A stretch of 64,000 bases of DNA, from positions 1 to 64,000 of the forward strand of contig NZ_JAGKJJ010000017.1 in assembly GCF_020329505.1 (NCBI RefSeq), given 5' to 3'. The position numbers were made by a program, and so were the translations under genes. A model generated the notes under the pieces. That model worked only from the letters and a program-made list of their open reading frames with translations, searched no databases and was not told where the DNA came from. How positions within the stretch are numbered: the first letter of the stretch is position 1; each line of letters opens with the position of its first letter. This document shows positions 26,601 through 36,158 of this stretch, in pieces. The stretch comes from Bradyrhizobium semiaridum (lineage in GTDB: Bacteria; Pseudomonadota; Alphaproteobacteria; Rhizobiales; Xanthobacteraceae).

Positions 26601-28412
26601 ATGGGTATCTTCGGCGCTCTTACGACGGCTGTCGGCGGCTTGCGCGCAGGGTCGTACGCACTGGAAAACATCTCCGGCAACATCGCCAACTCGCAGACCA
26701 CGGCCTTCAAGCGGATCGATACCTCGTTCCTCGACCTCGTGCCGCAGACCGCGCTGACCGCGCAGCTCGCCGGCGGCGTCACCGCGCAGTCGCGCTCCAC
26801 CAACTCGGTGCAGGGCGACGTGCAGTCGGCGTCGGTCGCGACGTTCATGGCGATCAACGGCAACGGCTTCTTCGCGGTGCAGAAGCCCGGCAGCTTCAGC
26901 GACGGCTCGCCTGTGTTCGACGGCGTCGACCGCTACACCCGCCGCGGCGACTTCCAGCTCAACAAGGACGGCTATCTCGTCAACGGCGCCGGCTACTATC
27001 TGGAGGGCGTGCCGATCGACCCGACCACCGGCAACCCGGCCGGCTCAGCACCGGAGGTGCTGCGCTTCAAGAACGACTTCCTGCCGGCGCAAGAGACCAC
27101 CAAGATCGACTACCGCGCCAACCTCGCGTCCTATCCCCTGACCACGCAGCACGACACCTCGGTGCCCGGCTCCGAATTGCTGCGGCCGGGCTCGTTCAGC
27201 GCCGGACATAACCCGCTGGTGCTGGGCACGCCGGCCGCGCCCTATACCGACGCCGCGACCACCGGCTCCGCGCAAAGCAACAAGGCGACGCCGTCTGTCG
27301 CCAACAGCGCCAGCACCATGCTGAACGGTGCCGCCGGCACCGACTCGATTTCCGCCAATTTCGTCGCCGGCGACACCATCACGATCAACGGCACCGTCTT
27401 CACCTTCGTGGCGTCCGGTGCGACCGGCAACCAGCTCAACATTACCGACACCATCGGCACCCTGCTCGGCAAGATCAACGGCATCACCGGCTCCTCGCCC
27501 GCCTCCTCGATCGCCAGCAACGGCGCGATCACGCTGCATTCCGGCACCAACGCCGACCTCCTGGTGCAGAGCTCGAACACGGCGGCGCTACAGGCGCTCG
27601 GCTTCACCGGCTCGGCGGTTGCGAACCGCGGCGGCGGCGGCACGGTCGGCACCGGCCAAGTGATCGGCAACGACAGCACGACCTTCCGCGACGAATCCAT
27701 CGCCGGCGGCTCGGTCACGGCCTACGACGTCTCGGGCGCGCCGGTGAACCTGCAGTTCCGCTGGGCCAAGACCGACAGCGCCTCGCTCGGCGGCGGCCAT
27801 ACCGATACCTGGAACCTGTTTTACCAGGTCGACCCCAATGCCACCGGCACCAACGTCGCCTGGCAGAACGTCAACATCAACTTCACCTTCGGCGCGAACG
27901 GGCAGATATCGCCGGCGATCTCCTCCGTGACGCTGAACAACGCCGTCGTCAACGGCGTGTCGCTGGGCAGCCCGGTGATCAATTTCGGCACCGGCGGCAT
28001 CACCCAGTTCGCGGACTCCAACGGCAACGTGCAGGTCAACCAGATCCAGCAGGACGGCTTCCCCGCGGGCCAGCTGCAATCGGTCAGCGTCTCCACCAAC
28101 GGCCGCATCGTCGGCAACTACACCAACGGCCGCAACATCGACCTCGCCGAGATCTCGGTGGCGACCTTCAACGGCACCAACTTCCTCAAGCGCATCGACG
28201 GCGGCGCGTTCGAGGCGACCGACGAGTCCGGCGGCGCGCTGTTCGGCAAGGGCGGCAGCACCATCGTCGGCTCGTCGCTGGAAAGCTCGAACACCGACAT
28301 CGCCGACGAGTTCACCAAGCTGATCGTGACGCAGCAGGCCTATTCGGCGAACACCAAGGTGATCACCACCACCAACTCGATGGTGCAGGATCTCCTCAAC
28401 GTGATGCGCTGA
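26601..28412 (+). CDS. flgE: Flagellar hook protein FlgE
   Basis: 603 residues. The N-terminus MGIFGALTTAVGGLRAGSYA followed by NISGNIANSQTTAFK is the rod/hook SGNIANxxTxAFK signature, and the C-terminus EFTKLIVTQQAYSANTKVIT is the hook/rod C-terminal helix. The middle part (about residues 240-340) contains a repeat module also found in FlgL. ATG at 26601 has GGAG eight bases upstream. FlgE polymerises into the flexible hook outside the cell. First gene of a flgE-flgK-flgL unit, 41 bases before flgK. Confidence 0.95.
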   Translation: MGIFGALTTAVGGLRAGSYALENISGNIANSQTTAFKRIDTSFLDLVPQTALTAQLAGGVTAQSRSTNSVQGDVQSASVATFMAINGNGFFAVQKPGSFSDGSPVFDGVDRYTRRGDFQLNKDGYLVNGAGYYLEGVPIDPTTGNPAGSAPEVLRFKNDFLPAQETTKIDYRANLASYPLTTQHDTSVPGSELLRPGSFSAGHNPLVLGTPAAPYTDAATTGSAQSNKATPSVANSASTMLNGAAGTDSISANFVAGDTITINGTVFTFVASGATGNQLNITDTIGTLLGKINGITGSSPASSIASNGAITLHSGTNADLLVQSSNTAALQALGFTGSAVANRGGGGTVGTGQVIGNDSTTFRDESIAGGSVTAYDVSGAPVNLQFRWAKTDSASLGGGHTDTWNLFYQVDPNATGTNVAWQNVNINFTFGANGQISPAISSVTLNNAVVNGVSLGSPVINFGTGGITQFADSNGNVQVNQIQQDGFPAGQLQSVSVSTNGRIVGNYTNGRNIDLAEISVATFNGTNFLKRIDGGAFEATDESGGALFGKGGSTIVGSSLESSNTDIADEFTKLIVTQQAYSANTKVITTTNSMVQDLLNVMR

Positions 28413-28453
28413 TCTCCTCGGCGCGCGCAGGCAGTAAAGGCGAGTAACACAGC

Positions 28454-30340
28454 ATGGGTTTGAGCCAAGCCCTCTCCAACGCGATGTCGGGCCTGCGCGC
28501 CACGCAGGCGTCGCTGTCGCTGGTGTCGTCGAACGTCGCCAATGCCGAGACGCCCGGCTACGTCAGGAAGACGCTGAACCAGGTCAGCGGCACCACCGGC
28601 AATTTCGGATCGAGCGTCCTGATCACCGGCGTCAACCGCCAGCTCGACGAATTCCTGCAGTCCCAGCTTCGCACCGAGATGTCGGGGGCAGCCTATGCCG
28701 GCGTCCGCTCGGATTTCCTGACCAATTTGCAGGGCGTCTACGGCAATCCCGACTCCACCGGCACGATCGAGGACGCCTACAACAAGTTCCTGACCGCGCT
28801 GCAGGGCCTGTCGACCAGCCCGGAATCGCAATCGGCCCGCATCGGCGCCGTCAATGCCGCACAGGCACTGGCGCAGCAGCTCAACGCGACGTCGCAGGGC
28901 ATCCAGACCCTGCGCGCCAACGCCGAGGCCGGCCTCAGCGAGTCCGTCAGCACCGCCAACAACGCGATGCAGCAGATCGCGCGCATCAACGTTCAGCTCC
29001 AGGCCAGCACCGGCTCGACCGACGCGTCGACCGCGGCACTGCTCGATCAGCGCGACCAGTACATCTCGCAGCTGTCCCAGCTGATGGACATCCGCACCGT
29101 CACCAACAGCCAGAACCAGGTGACCGTGTTCACCAATTCCGGCGTGCAGCTGGTCGGCACCGAGGCGGCGACGCTCAGCTTCAACGCCCAGGGCACGATG
29201 ACGCCCAACGCGTTGTACGACCCCGATCCGACCAAGAGCACCGTCGGCACCATCACCATCAACTTCCCGCATGGCGGCAGTTATGACATGGTGTCGACCA
29301 ACTCGATCCGCTCCGGCAAGATCGCAGCCTATCTCGAGCTGCGCGACAACACGCTGGCGAAGGCGCAGGCGCAGATCGACCAGTTCGCGGCGTCGATGGC
29401 GAGCGCGCTGTCGGACAAGACCACCGCAGGCACCGCGGCGACGTCGGGCGCGCAGTCCGGCTACGACCTCGACCTGTCCGGGCTGCAGAGCGGCAACACC
29501 ATCCATCTCACCTACAAGGACAACGCCACCGGCATCACGCACAATTTGTCGATCATCCGTGTCGACGATCCGAGCGTGCTGCCGCTGAGCAACAATGCGA
29601 CCGTCGATCCGAACGACGAGGTGCTCGGGATCGATTTCTCCGGCGGCATGAGCTCGGTGCTGGCGCAGCTCAACGGCGCGCTGGGCACCACGGCGGGGTT
29701 GCAGTTCTCGAATCCATCGGGCTCGACGCTGCGCGTGCTCGACGACGGCGCCGCCAACCGCGCCGACATCACCGCTGCATCCGTCACCACTACGGTGTCC
29801 TCGCTCACCTCAGGCAATCCGCAATTGCCGCTGTTCACCGACAATGGCGGGCTCTACACCGGCGCGATCACCGCCAACGGCTCGCAGACCACCGGCCTTG
29901 CCGCGCGCATCAGCGTCAACACCAGCCTGATCGGCGATCCCTCGCGGATGGTGATCTCATCGACCAATCCGCAGACGCCGGCCGGCGACACCACGCGGTC
30001 CGATTTCATCCTGGACCAGCTGGCCAACGCCTCGCACACCTATTCGCCGCAGACCGGGCTCGGCACCCGCTCAGCTCCGCTGACCGGCACGCTGTTGAAT
30101 TTCGCCAGGCAGTTCATCAGCGCGCAGGGCGAGGCGGCAACCGCCGCCAAGCAGCTGGCGGACGGTCAGGACGTCGTGCTGAACACGCTGCAGAGCAAGA
30201 TGGACTCGGTCTCCGGCGTCAACATGGACGAGGAGATGGCGCATCTCCTGGCGCTGCAGAACGCCTATTCCGCCAATGCGCGCGTGATGTCGTCGATCAA
30301 GCAGATGTACGATACGCTGCTGCAGATCGCTGGAGGGTAA
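28454..30340 (+). CDS. flgK: Hook-filament junction protein FlgK (HAP1)
   Basis: 628 residues. Starts MGLSQALSNAMSGLRATQAS with SSNVANAETPGYVRK, and ends EEMAHLLALQNAYSANARVM, the rod/hook end motif. FlgK is the first junction protein between hook and filament. A 41-base gap from flgE and five-base gap to flgL support one transcript. Confidence 0.95.
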   Translation: MGLSQALSNAMSGLRATQASLSLVSSNVANAETPGYVRKTLNQVSGTTGNFGSSVLITGVNRQLDEFLQSQLRTEMSGAAYAGVRSDFLTNLQGVYGNPDSTGTIEDAYNKFLTALQGLSTSPESQSARIGAVNAAQALAQQLNATSQGIQTLRANAEAGLSESVSTANNAMQQIARINVQLQASTGSTDASTAALLDQRDQYISQLSQLMDIRTVTNSQNQVTVFTNSGVQLVGTEAATLSFNAQGTMTPNALYDPDPTKSTVGTITINFPHGGSYDMVSTNSIRSGKIAAYLELRDNTLAKAQAQIDQFAASMASALSDKTTAGTAATSGAQSGYDLDLSGLQSGNTIHLTYKDNATGITHNLSIIRVDDPSVLPLSNNATVDPNDEVLGIDFSGGMSSVLAQLNGALGTTAGLQFSNPSGSTLRVLDDGAANRADITAASVTTTVSSLTSGNPQLPLFTDNGGLYTGAITANGSQTTGLAARISVNTSLIGDPSRMVISSTNPQTPAGDTTRSDFILDQLANASHTYSPQTGLGTRSAPLTGTLLNFARQFISAQGEAATAAKQLADGQDVVLNTLQSKMDSVSGVNMDEEMAHLLALQNAYSANARVMSSIKQMYDTLLQIAGG

Positions 30341-30345
30341 GTCAC

Positions 30346-32223
30346 ATGTCGATCGATGGCGTCAGCGGCCGCACTTCCTATATCGGCAGCACGATCCTCA
30401 ACCTGCGCAATCAGCTCAACGACCTGACGACGCAGCTGGCGACCGGCAAGGTGTCGTCGACCTATGCGGGGCAGGGGCTGGATCGCGGCTTTGCGCTCAG
30501 CCTGCGGGCGCAGATCAGCAGCATCAACGCGTTTTCCGACACTGCGACCAACCTCAACACGCGCCTGAGCGTCGCCAATCTCGCGCTGCAGGGATTGTCC
30601 GACGTCAATGCCCAGGTGAAGAACGCGGCGACCACGGCGACGCTGACGCTCAACCAGAACGGCCAGACCTCGGGGCAGATCACGGCGCAGGCCGCGTTCT
30701 CGAACGCGGTGTCGATGCTCAACAGCCAGTCGGGCGACCGCTATCTGTTTTCCGGCCGCGGCATGGATACGCCGGCCACGGTCCCCGCCAACACCATGCT
30801 CAACGGCACCGCGACCCAGGCCGGCCTCACGCAGCTGATCAAGGAGCGCAAGCTGGCCGATCAGGGCACCGGCGGCATGGGCCGCCTCACCGTGTCGTCG
30901 CCGCCCGCGACCACGACGGTGACCAGCATCGCCGAGGACGGCTCGGCGTTCGGCCTCAAGCTGCTGTCGGTGCAGTCGTCGCTGACCGGCGCCACGGTGA
31001 CCCAGCCGGCCGGCTCGCCGAAATCGGCATCGGTCGATCTCGGCGCGGTCAATCCGAGCGAGGGCGACACCGTCAAGTTCAACTTCACGCTGCCCGACGG
31101 CACCACGGAAGCGATCGAACTGACCGCGACCACGACGAACCCGCCGCCGGCAGGATCGTTCCTGATCGGCGCCGATACCGCGGCGACGACGGCGAACCTG
31201 CAGACGACGCTGACCTCGTCGATCAAGACCTCGAGCGACACCGCGCTGGTCGCAGCCTCCGCAATCGCCGCATCGAACAATTTCTTCAATCCGGTCGCGA
31301 CCGTTTCGGGCGCCGCCGTCAACAACCAGAACACCCCGGCGGCGCCGATCACCGGCGCCACCGCGCTGTCGGGCGCGGCCGGCACCGACTCGCTGTCCGC
31401 AAGTTTCGCCGCCGGCGATACCATCACGGTGAATGGCACGCCGATCACCTTCGTGGCCTCGGGCGCGACCGGCAACCAGGTTAATATTACCGACAACGTG
31501 CAGACGCTGCTGGCGAAGATCGATGCGATCAGCGGCACCAACAATCCGTCGACCATCAGCAACGGCGCGATCACGCTGCACGGCGCCGACGGTGCCGACC
31601 TGTCGATCTCGAGCTCCAATCCGGCAGCGCTCGGCGCGCTCGGCATCGCCAACAATACGACCGCCAACCCGGCGCCGCTCAGGGTCGGCGGCCCGCCGTT
31701 CGATACCGCCACCGGCCTGGTGGCGGGCACGCCCGCCAACACGGTCTACTGGTACACCGGCGAGAACGGCGCGGGCTCGGCGCGCGGCACTGCGGTGGCG
31801 CAAGTCGACCAGTCGATCTCGGTGCAGTACGGCGCGCGCGCCAACGAGCAGGCGTTCCGCTATCTCCTGCAGAACGTCGCGGTGTATGCGGCTGTCACGA
31901 CCGACGCCAGCAATCCCAATGCCAGTGCGCAGGTGACCGCTCTGGCGCAGCGCATCACGGCGAATCTCGCGCCGCAGAACGGCCAGCAGCAAATCCAGGA
32001 CGTGCAGGCCGAATTCGCCGGCGCCCAGACCGCGACCAAGGCCGCCACCGACCGCCAGACCCAGCTGAAGGGAATGGCGGAAACCATGCTCGACTCGGTC
32101 GAGGGCATCAATCCGGACGAGGTCGCGACCAAGATCCTGGCGTTGCAGACCAGCCTGCAGGCGTCCTATCAGACCACCTCGATGCTGTATCAGACGACGC
32201 TGTTGAAATATCTGCCGATCTGA
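30346..32223 (+). CDS. flgL: Hook-filament junction protein FlgL (HAP3), enlarged
   Basis: 625 residues, about twice the length of FlgL from enteric bacteria (roughly 300). N-terminal flagellin-like helices (LRNQLNDLTTQLATGKVSST) and the C-terminal TTLLKYLPI are of FlgL type. The extra length is a large middle region that includes a module (about residues 342-438, AAGTDSLSASFAAGDTITVN) shared with FlgE at about 60% identity by eye. It directly follows flgK. Confidence 0.9.
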   Translation: MSIDGVSGRTSYIGSTILNLRNQLNDLTTQLATGKVSSTYAGQGLDRGFALSLRAQISSINAFSDTATNLNTRLSVANLALQGLSDVNAQVKNAATTATLTLNQNGQTSGQITAQAAFSNAVSMLNSQSGDRYLFSGRGMDTPATVPANTMLNGTATQAGLTQLIKERKLADQGTGGMGRLTVSSPPATTTVTSIAEDGSAFGLKLLSVQSSLTGATVTQPAGSPKSASVDLGAVNPSEGDTVKFNFTLPDGTTEAIELTATTTNPPPAGSFLIGADTAATTANLQTTLTSSIKTSSDTALVAASAIAASNNFFNPVATVSGAAVNNQNTPAAPITGATALSGAAGTDSLSASFAAGDTITVNGTPITFVASGATGNQVNITDNVQTLLAKIDAISGTNNPSTISNGAITLHGADGADLSISSSNPAALGALGIANNTTANPAPLRVGGPPFDTATGLVAGTPANTVYWYTGENGAGSARGTAVAQVDQSISVQYGARANEQAFRYLLQNVAVYAAVTTDASNPNASAQVTALAQRITANLAPQNGQQQIQDVQAEFAGAQTATKAATDRQTQLKGMAETMLDSVEGINPDEVATKILALQTSLQASYQTTSMLYQTTLLKYLPI

Positions 32224-32249
32224 CGCGCGATACCAGGCTGCGAATAAGA

Positions 32250-32275
32250 AAGGCCTCCTTGCGGAAGCCTTTTTG
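32250..32275. terminator. Likely terminator after flgL
   Basis: aaggcctcc (32250-32258) pairs with ggaagcctt (32263-32271) with one mismatch, followed by a short T run. It lies in the convergent gap between flgL and flbT, so it may act for flgL. Confidence 0.6.
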
Positions 32276-32297
32276 TGATCCGGACGCGAGAGAGGGC

Positions 32298-32729
32298 TCA
32301 CGCGCTCTTGCGGGTGTCGTCCTGACCTGCCGCCTTCAAATTCCGCGCGCTCTCCAGCAGCTTGTCTTCGTGCGCGATCAGCTTCTTGGATTCCTTCAGC
32401 GCGTGATAGAGGTCGCCGTTGAGGATGAAGTTGTTGATGCTCTCGATAAACGGCCAGGCACTCGGCATCGCGGTGATGATGTCTCGCACCAGGCTGAAAT
32501 AGGTCGGGTGGTGCGCCATCGGATCCGGCGACAGATACATCAGCTGCACGGCGAGATAGATCAGCTTCGCCGGCGTATCGGCAGTCTCCGGCGTCAGGAT
32601 GTCCTTCTCGCGCAGGATCGGAATGCGGTCGCCGTCGATCAGGAGGCGGGCGCGCTGGTCGGTATTGGTGATCACGCAACTGCCGACGATGATGCGCTCG
32701 TTCGGTTTGAGTTCGACCTTCAAGGCCAT
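32298..32729 (-). CDS. flbT: Flagellin mRNA regulator FlbT
   Basis: 143 residues from MALKVELKPNERIIVGSCVI with the FlbT core RLLIDGDRIPILREKDILT and LVRDIITAMPSAW. FlbT binds flagellin mRNA leaders and controls translation or stability together with FlaF. It sits between flgL and the flagellin gene, on the opposite strand, as in many Rhizobiales. GGAG about seven bases before the ATG at 32729 fixes the start. Confidence 0.93.
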   Translation of the reverse strand: MALKVELKPNERIIVGSCVITNTDQRARLLIDGDRIPILREKDILTPETADTPAKLIYLAVQLMYLSPDPMAHHPTYFSLVRDIITAMPSAWPFIESINNFILNGDLYHALKESKKLIAHEDKLLESARNLKAAGQDDTRKSA

Positions 32730-33096
32730 GCCCGTTCTCCTTTGCCGGCAGTCGCGCGCGTCGTTGCTGCGGATCGACGTCGAGTTCGGCATGCTTAGCA
32801 GCCGCCGTCGCGGCAGGTCGCCGATGCGACAGCGATCCTTTCCCATGATGGTTAACGCTTGGTGAACGCAGGCGACGCGGCGTTCACGGCGGCCAGCGGG
32901 AATCGGCAGTCACGTCAGTGGCTTTGGAGGCGGACTTCGTCCAGTCGCGGCAATTTTATTCTTTTGCATTTGTCTCAAATACGGTTGCAGAGATTTCTTT
33001 TTCCTTCGCGGCTTGAACGCATCTTCGCGCTACCCGCCCGATCAGAAAGGATTGGAGCGGCTTTTTCCTTCAGTTTCACACCAGAAAGGTATGAAA
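32730..33096. other. flbT-flagellin divergent region with flagellin leader
   Basis: A 367-base gap holding the flagellin promoter and mRNA leader (the expected FlbT target) and the flbT promoter on the other strand. No TGGCACG-N4-TTGC site was found for flagellin, unlike flgE. An AT-richer block (ttttattcttttgcatttg around 32955-32975) may be promoter or leader structure. No open frame is supported. Confidence 0.4.
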
Positions 33097-34620
33097 ATGT
33101 CCGGTATTGTTCTCTCCGCTTCGGTTCGTCAGAACCTCCTCTCCCTCCAGTCCACCGCCGATCTGCTCTCCACCACGCAGAACCGCCTTGCCACCGGCAA
33201 GAAGGTCAACACGGCTCTCGACAACCCGACCAACTTCTTCACCGCGCAAGCACTGGACAACCGCGCCAGCGACATCAACAACCTCTTGGACGGCATCAGC
33301 AACGGCGTGCAGGTGCTGCAGGCTGCCAACACCGGCATCACCTCGCTGCAGAAGCTGGTCGACAGCGCCAAGTCGGTCGCCAACCAGGCGCTGCAGGCCG
33401 CGGTCGGCTATTCGCAGAAGTCGCAGGTGACCACCACCGCGATCGCGGGTGCGACCGCCGACAATCTGCTCGGCACGGCAACCCCGACCAACGCGTCGCT
33501 CACCAGCACCGGCGCCTATTCCGGCATCGACCTCACCGCAGCCGGCGCCAATCTGACGTTCCAGGTGAACGGCCAGACCGTGACGCTGAACTCCGGCGCG
33601 AACTACTCCGCCGCGCAGGTCCGCGATGCCATCAACACCCAGGTCGGCACCAGCGCCAGCGTCAATGCCACGATCGACGGCACCGGCAGGCTGGTTCTGA
33701 CCAGCACCGGCACTGCCGGCACTGCTGACACGTTGACGGTTGGCACGTTCAGCTCGGGCGACGCGACGCAGCTGGGTCTCCCGGCCGGCGCTTCGGCGAC
33801 CGCAAACGGCACGGCTGGCGCCAGCCCGCTCAACAACCTGACGCTGACGATCGGTGCGACCGGCAACGGCACCGCCACCAACATCACCTTCGGCACCGGC
33901 GCCGGCCAGGTGAAGTCGCTGAACGATCTGAACGCCGCGCTCGCGGGCAACAACCTGCAGGCCTCGCTCAGCTCGACCGGTGCGATCACCATCAGCACCA
34001 CCAACGATGCCGCGTCGGCGACGATCGGCGCCATCGGCGGTACTGCTGCCGGTGTCGGCGCTCCGTTCGCCGGCCTGACGGCGAGCGCGCCGGTGCAGGA
34101 TCCGACCGCGCTGGCCAACCGCGCCAACCTTGTCAACCAGTACAACAACATCCTGGACCAGATCACCACGACCTCCCAGGACGCGTCCTACAACGGCATC
34201 AACCTGCTCAACGGCGATCAGCTCAAGCTGACCTTCAACGAGACGGGCACCTCGACGCTGAAGATCCAGGGCGTGACGTTCAACGCTGCCGGCCTCAACC
34301 TCTCCAAGCTGACTGCCGGCACCGACTTCCTGGACAACGCTTCGGCCAACACCACGCTCAAGGCGCTCAACGCGGCGAGCTCGAGCCTGCGCACACAGGC
34401 CTCGACGCTGGGTTCGAACCTGTCGATCGTGCAGACCCGTCAGGACTTCTCGAAGAACCTGATCAACGTGCTGCAGACTGGTTCGTCCAACCTGACGCTG
34501 GCCGACACCAACGAGGAAGCGGCCAACAGCCAGGCGCTGTCGACCCGCCAGTCGATCGCGGTGTCCGCGCTGGCGCTGGCCAACCAGTCGCAGCAGAGCG
34601 TGCTGCAGCTGCTCCGCTAA
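33097..34620 (+). CDS. fliC: Flagellin
   Basis: 507 residues. N-terminal D0/D1 begins MSGIVLSASVRQNLLSLQST and continues with GKKVNTALDNPTNFFTAQAL; the C-terminal D1/D0 is SALALANQSQQSVLQLLR. The middle includes a flagellin-type beta module (about residues 140-260) and Gly/Ser/Thr/Ala-rich hypervariable sequence. I chose ATG 33097 because AAAGG is seven bases upstream; 33091 would add two residues. Followed by an intrinsic terminator. Confidence 0.95.
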   Translation: MSGIVLSASVRQNLLSLQSTADLLSTTQNRLATGKKVNTALDNPTNFFTAQALDNRASDINNLLDGISNGVQVLQAANTGITSLQKLVDSAKSVANQALQAAVGYSQKSQVTTTAIAGATADNLLGTATPTNASLTSTGAYSGIDLTAAGANLTFQVNGQTVTLNSGANYSAAQVRDAINTQVGTSASVNATIDGTGRLVLTSTGTAGTADTLTVGTFSSGDATQLGLPAGASATANGTAGASPLNNLTLTIGATGNGTATNITFGTGAGQVKSLNDLNAALAGNNLQASLSSTGAITISTTNDAASATIGAIGGTAAGVGAPFAGLTASAPVQDPTALANRANLVNQYNNILDQITTTSQDASYNGINLLNGDQLKLTFNETGTSTLKIQGVTFNAAGLNLSKLTAGTDFLDNASANTTLKALNAASSSLRTQASTLGSNLSIVQTRQDFSKNLINVLQTGSSNLTLADTNEEAANSQALSTRQSIAVSALALANQSQQSVLQLLR

Positions 34621-34647
34621 GCGTAGCCGCGACGGATATCGACTCGG

Positions 34648-34678
34648 AAACGGCGGGGTAGACCCGCCGTTTTCTTTT
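34648..34678 (+). terminator. Flagellin terminator
   Basis: aaacggcggg (34648-34657), loop gtaga, cccgccgttt (34663-34672), then a T-rich tail: a strong intrinsic terminator 27 bases after the flagellin stop. Confidence 0.9.
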
Positions 34679-34818
34679 GCCCGGGATACTAGGGCCACGA
34701 GAAGGGCGCATTTCGTAACGGCCGCTAACCATATTTAAAGGCGCCGGCTGCATAAATATCGGGCGCTAGAATTGCGTCTCCGCGGCTCGAGAAATCCGCT
34801 TCCCATCGAGGTCATTGA

Positions 34819-35184
34819 ATGTCGAATGCAGCCCAGGCCTACGCTCGCACGTCCACGGTGACGGCGTCCCCACGCGAAATCGAAGCGCAGGCGCTATTGA
34901 AGGCTGCCCGGCAGCTACAGGACGTCCAGAGCAACTGGAACGGTGCCGACAAGGCGCTTGATCAGGCGCTGCTATTCAATCGCCGCCTGTGGTCGATCTT
35001 CCTGAGCGCGGCGCAGGGCGACGACAATCCGCAGCCGCTCGAGGTCCGGCAGAAGATTGCCAATATCGGCGTGTTCGTGATGAAACAGACCGTCGAGATT
35101 CAGATGAATCCCGACCCGGCGAAGCTGAAGTCGCTGATCGACATCAACTGCAATCTCGCCGCCGGCCTCTCCGGCCGCGCCTGA
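34819..35184 (+). CDS. flaF: Flagellar biosynthesis regulator FlaF
   Basis: 121 residues. The RLWSIFLSAAQGDDNPQPLE core and the length fit FlaF, which works with FlbT and FliX to set flagellin secretion and translation. It lies about 200 bases after the flagellin stop on the same strand, the usual flagellin-FlaF order. Confidence 0.93.
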   Translation: MSNAAQAYARTSTVTASPREIEAQALLKAARQLQDVQSNWNGADKALDQALLFNRRLWSIFLSAAQGDDNPQPLEVRQKIANIGVFVMKQTVEIQMNPDPAKLKSLIDINCNLAAGLSGRA

Positions 35185-35214
35185 CCGATCCCGAGTTTTT
35201 CGGCGGAGCCCGGC

Positions 35215-35580
35215 ATGGCCGACCTGATGAGCATCCTGTCGGCCAACTACAAGGCGGTCGGCCTGTCGGTTCCGTCAAAGACGCCCTATGTGGCGGTCGA
35301 TCCGAACCTCTATGAGGGCAGCTGGAGCGGCAAGTACGCCAACAACAAGTCGTTCACGGTCGAGGTGTCGAACGTGTCGGGCTTCCGCGCTAAGGTGCAC
35401 TATCAGAGCGAAGGCACCAGCAAGTACCAGGACGTCCTGATCAAGGACGGCGCGTTCCGGATCGGCGACACCAAGTTCTCGCTGATCAAGCAGGGCACGG
35501 CAATGATCAGCAATGTCGTCACCGATCCCGCCAGCGGCCAGACCTATCTGGATCAGGCTTACGCTTCCCAGAAGACGTGA
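35215..35580 (+). CDS. Unknown flagellar-neighbourhood protein
   Basis: 121 residues, starting MADLMSILSANYKAVGLSVP. No signal peptide, membrane segment or cysteine; the body is beta-rich (YEGSWSGKYANNKSFTVEVS). It follows flaF by 30 bases, so probably the same transcript, and GGAG precedes the ATG by six bases. I do not recognise the family. The N-terminal MADLMSIL-like helix hints at a secreted or filament-linked role, but that is inference. Confidence 0.75.
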   Translation: MADLMSILSANYKAVGLSVPSKTPYVAVDPNLYEGSWSGKYANNKSFTVEVSNVSGFRAKVHYQSEGTSKYQDVLIKDGAFRIGDTKFSLIKQGTAMISNVVTDPASGQTYLDQAYASQKT

Positions 35581-35599
35581 TGCCGCGCGCTGGTTTCGC

Positions 35600-35986
35600 T
35601 CAAGCGCGGCGGTCGGTTGCGCGCATCCGCGTCGGCGCATCCTTGCTGAGGTCGAGGGTGTGGAAATAGGCGCGGCGGCGCAGCACCGCTTCCTCCGGAT
35701 ATTGCCGCACCACGAGGTTGGTGCGGTTGTCGACCACCTGATAGACCACGGCGCGCGCGTCGCGGTCGATGATGACCTGGTTCTTGACCGAGGCGGCCTG
35801 ATTGGAGAGCGATGCGTTGACGGCGTTCGGGTCGAGGGTGACGCGCACGATCGGCTCCGGAGCGGTGACGCTCTGGCTCGGCGGCAGCTCGGTCGGAACC
35901 GCCTTCTGCGCCGTCTGGCTGGCCGGAGAGACCATCGGCGCCGCAACCAGCGCCCCCGCCGGCTTGATGTTGAAATCTGCACTCAT
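35600..35986 (-). CDS. FlaG-like protein
   Basis: 128 residues from MSADFNIKPAGALVAAPMVS. The C-terminal VIIDRDARAVVYQVVDNRTN followed by LVVRQYPEEAVLRRRAYFHT resembles the FlaG domain (V.D..t.evv.qiP.ee), which affects filament length in other bacteria. The N-terminal half is low-complexity Ala/Pro/Ser. Convergent with the 35215 gene (20-base gap). Confidence 0.7.
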   Translation of the reverse strand: MSADFNIKPAGALVAAPMVSPASQTAQKAVPTELPPSQSVTAPEPIVRVTLDPNAVNASLSNQAASVKNQVIIDRDARAVVYQVVDNRTNLVVRQYPEEAVLRRRAYFHTLDLSKDAPTRMRATDRRA

Positions 35987-36158
35987 GAAAGCCTCGTAGT
36001 GCGCAGGCACTAGTTTGCTTGAGTCAAATCCCAACCCTCCTCGATCCGCAACTGTACGGGGAACCTATCAATAGCCTGTTAGGGAACTCGCTGAATGCCG
36101 CGCTGACGCCCGCGCGCCAAATTGACGAAAATTGTAGGCGAAGGCGCGCGCCTTGGGG

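Noticed and set aside
30265..32679. 804-codon minus-strand frame across flgL and flbT
   Set aside because: Composition is Arg/Gly/Asp repeats typical of shadows; flgL on the other strand has clear family ends.
32730..33096. Sigma-54 promoter before the flagellin gene
   Set aside because: No GG-N10-GC site with a TGGC box could be found on the plus strand in this gap.
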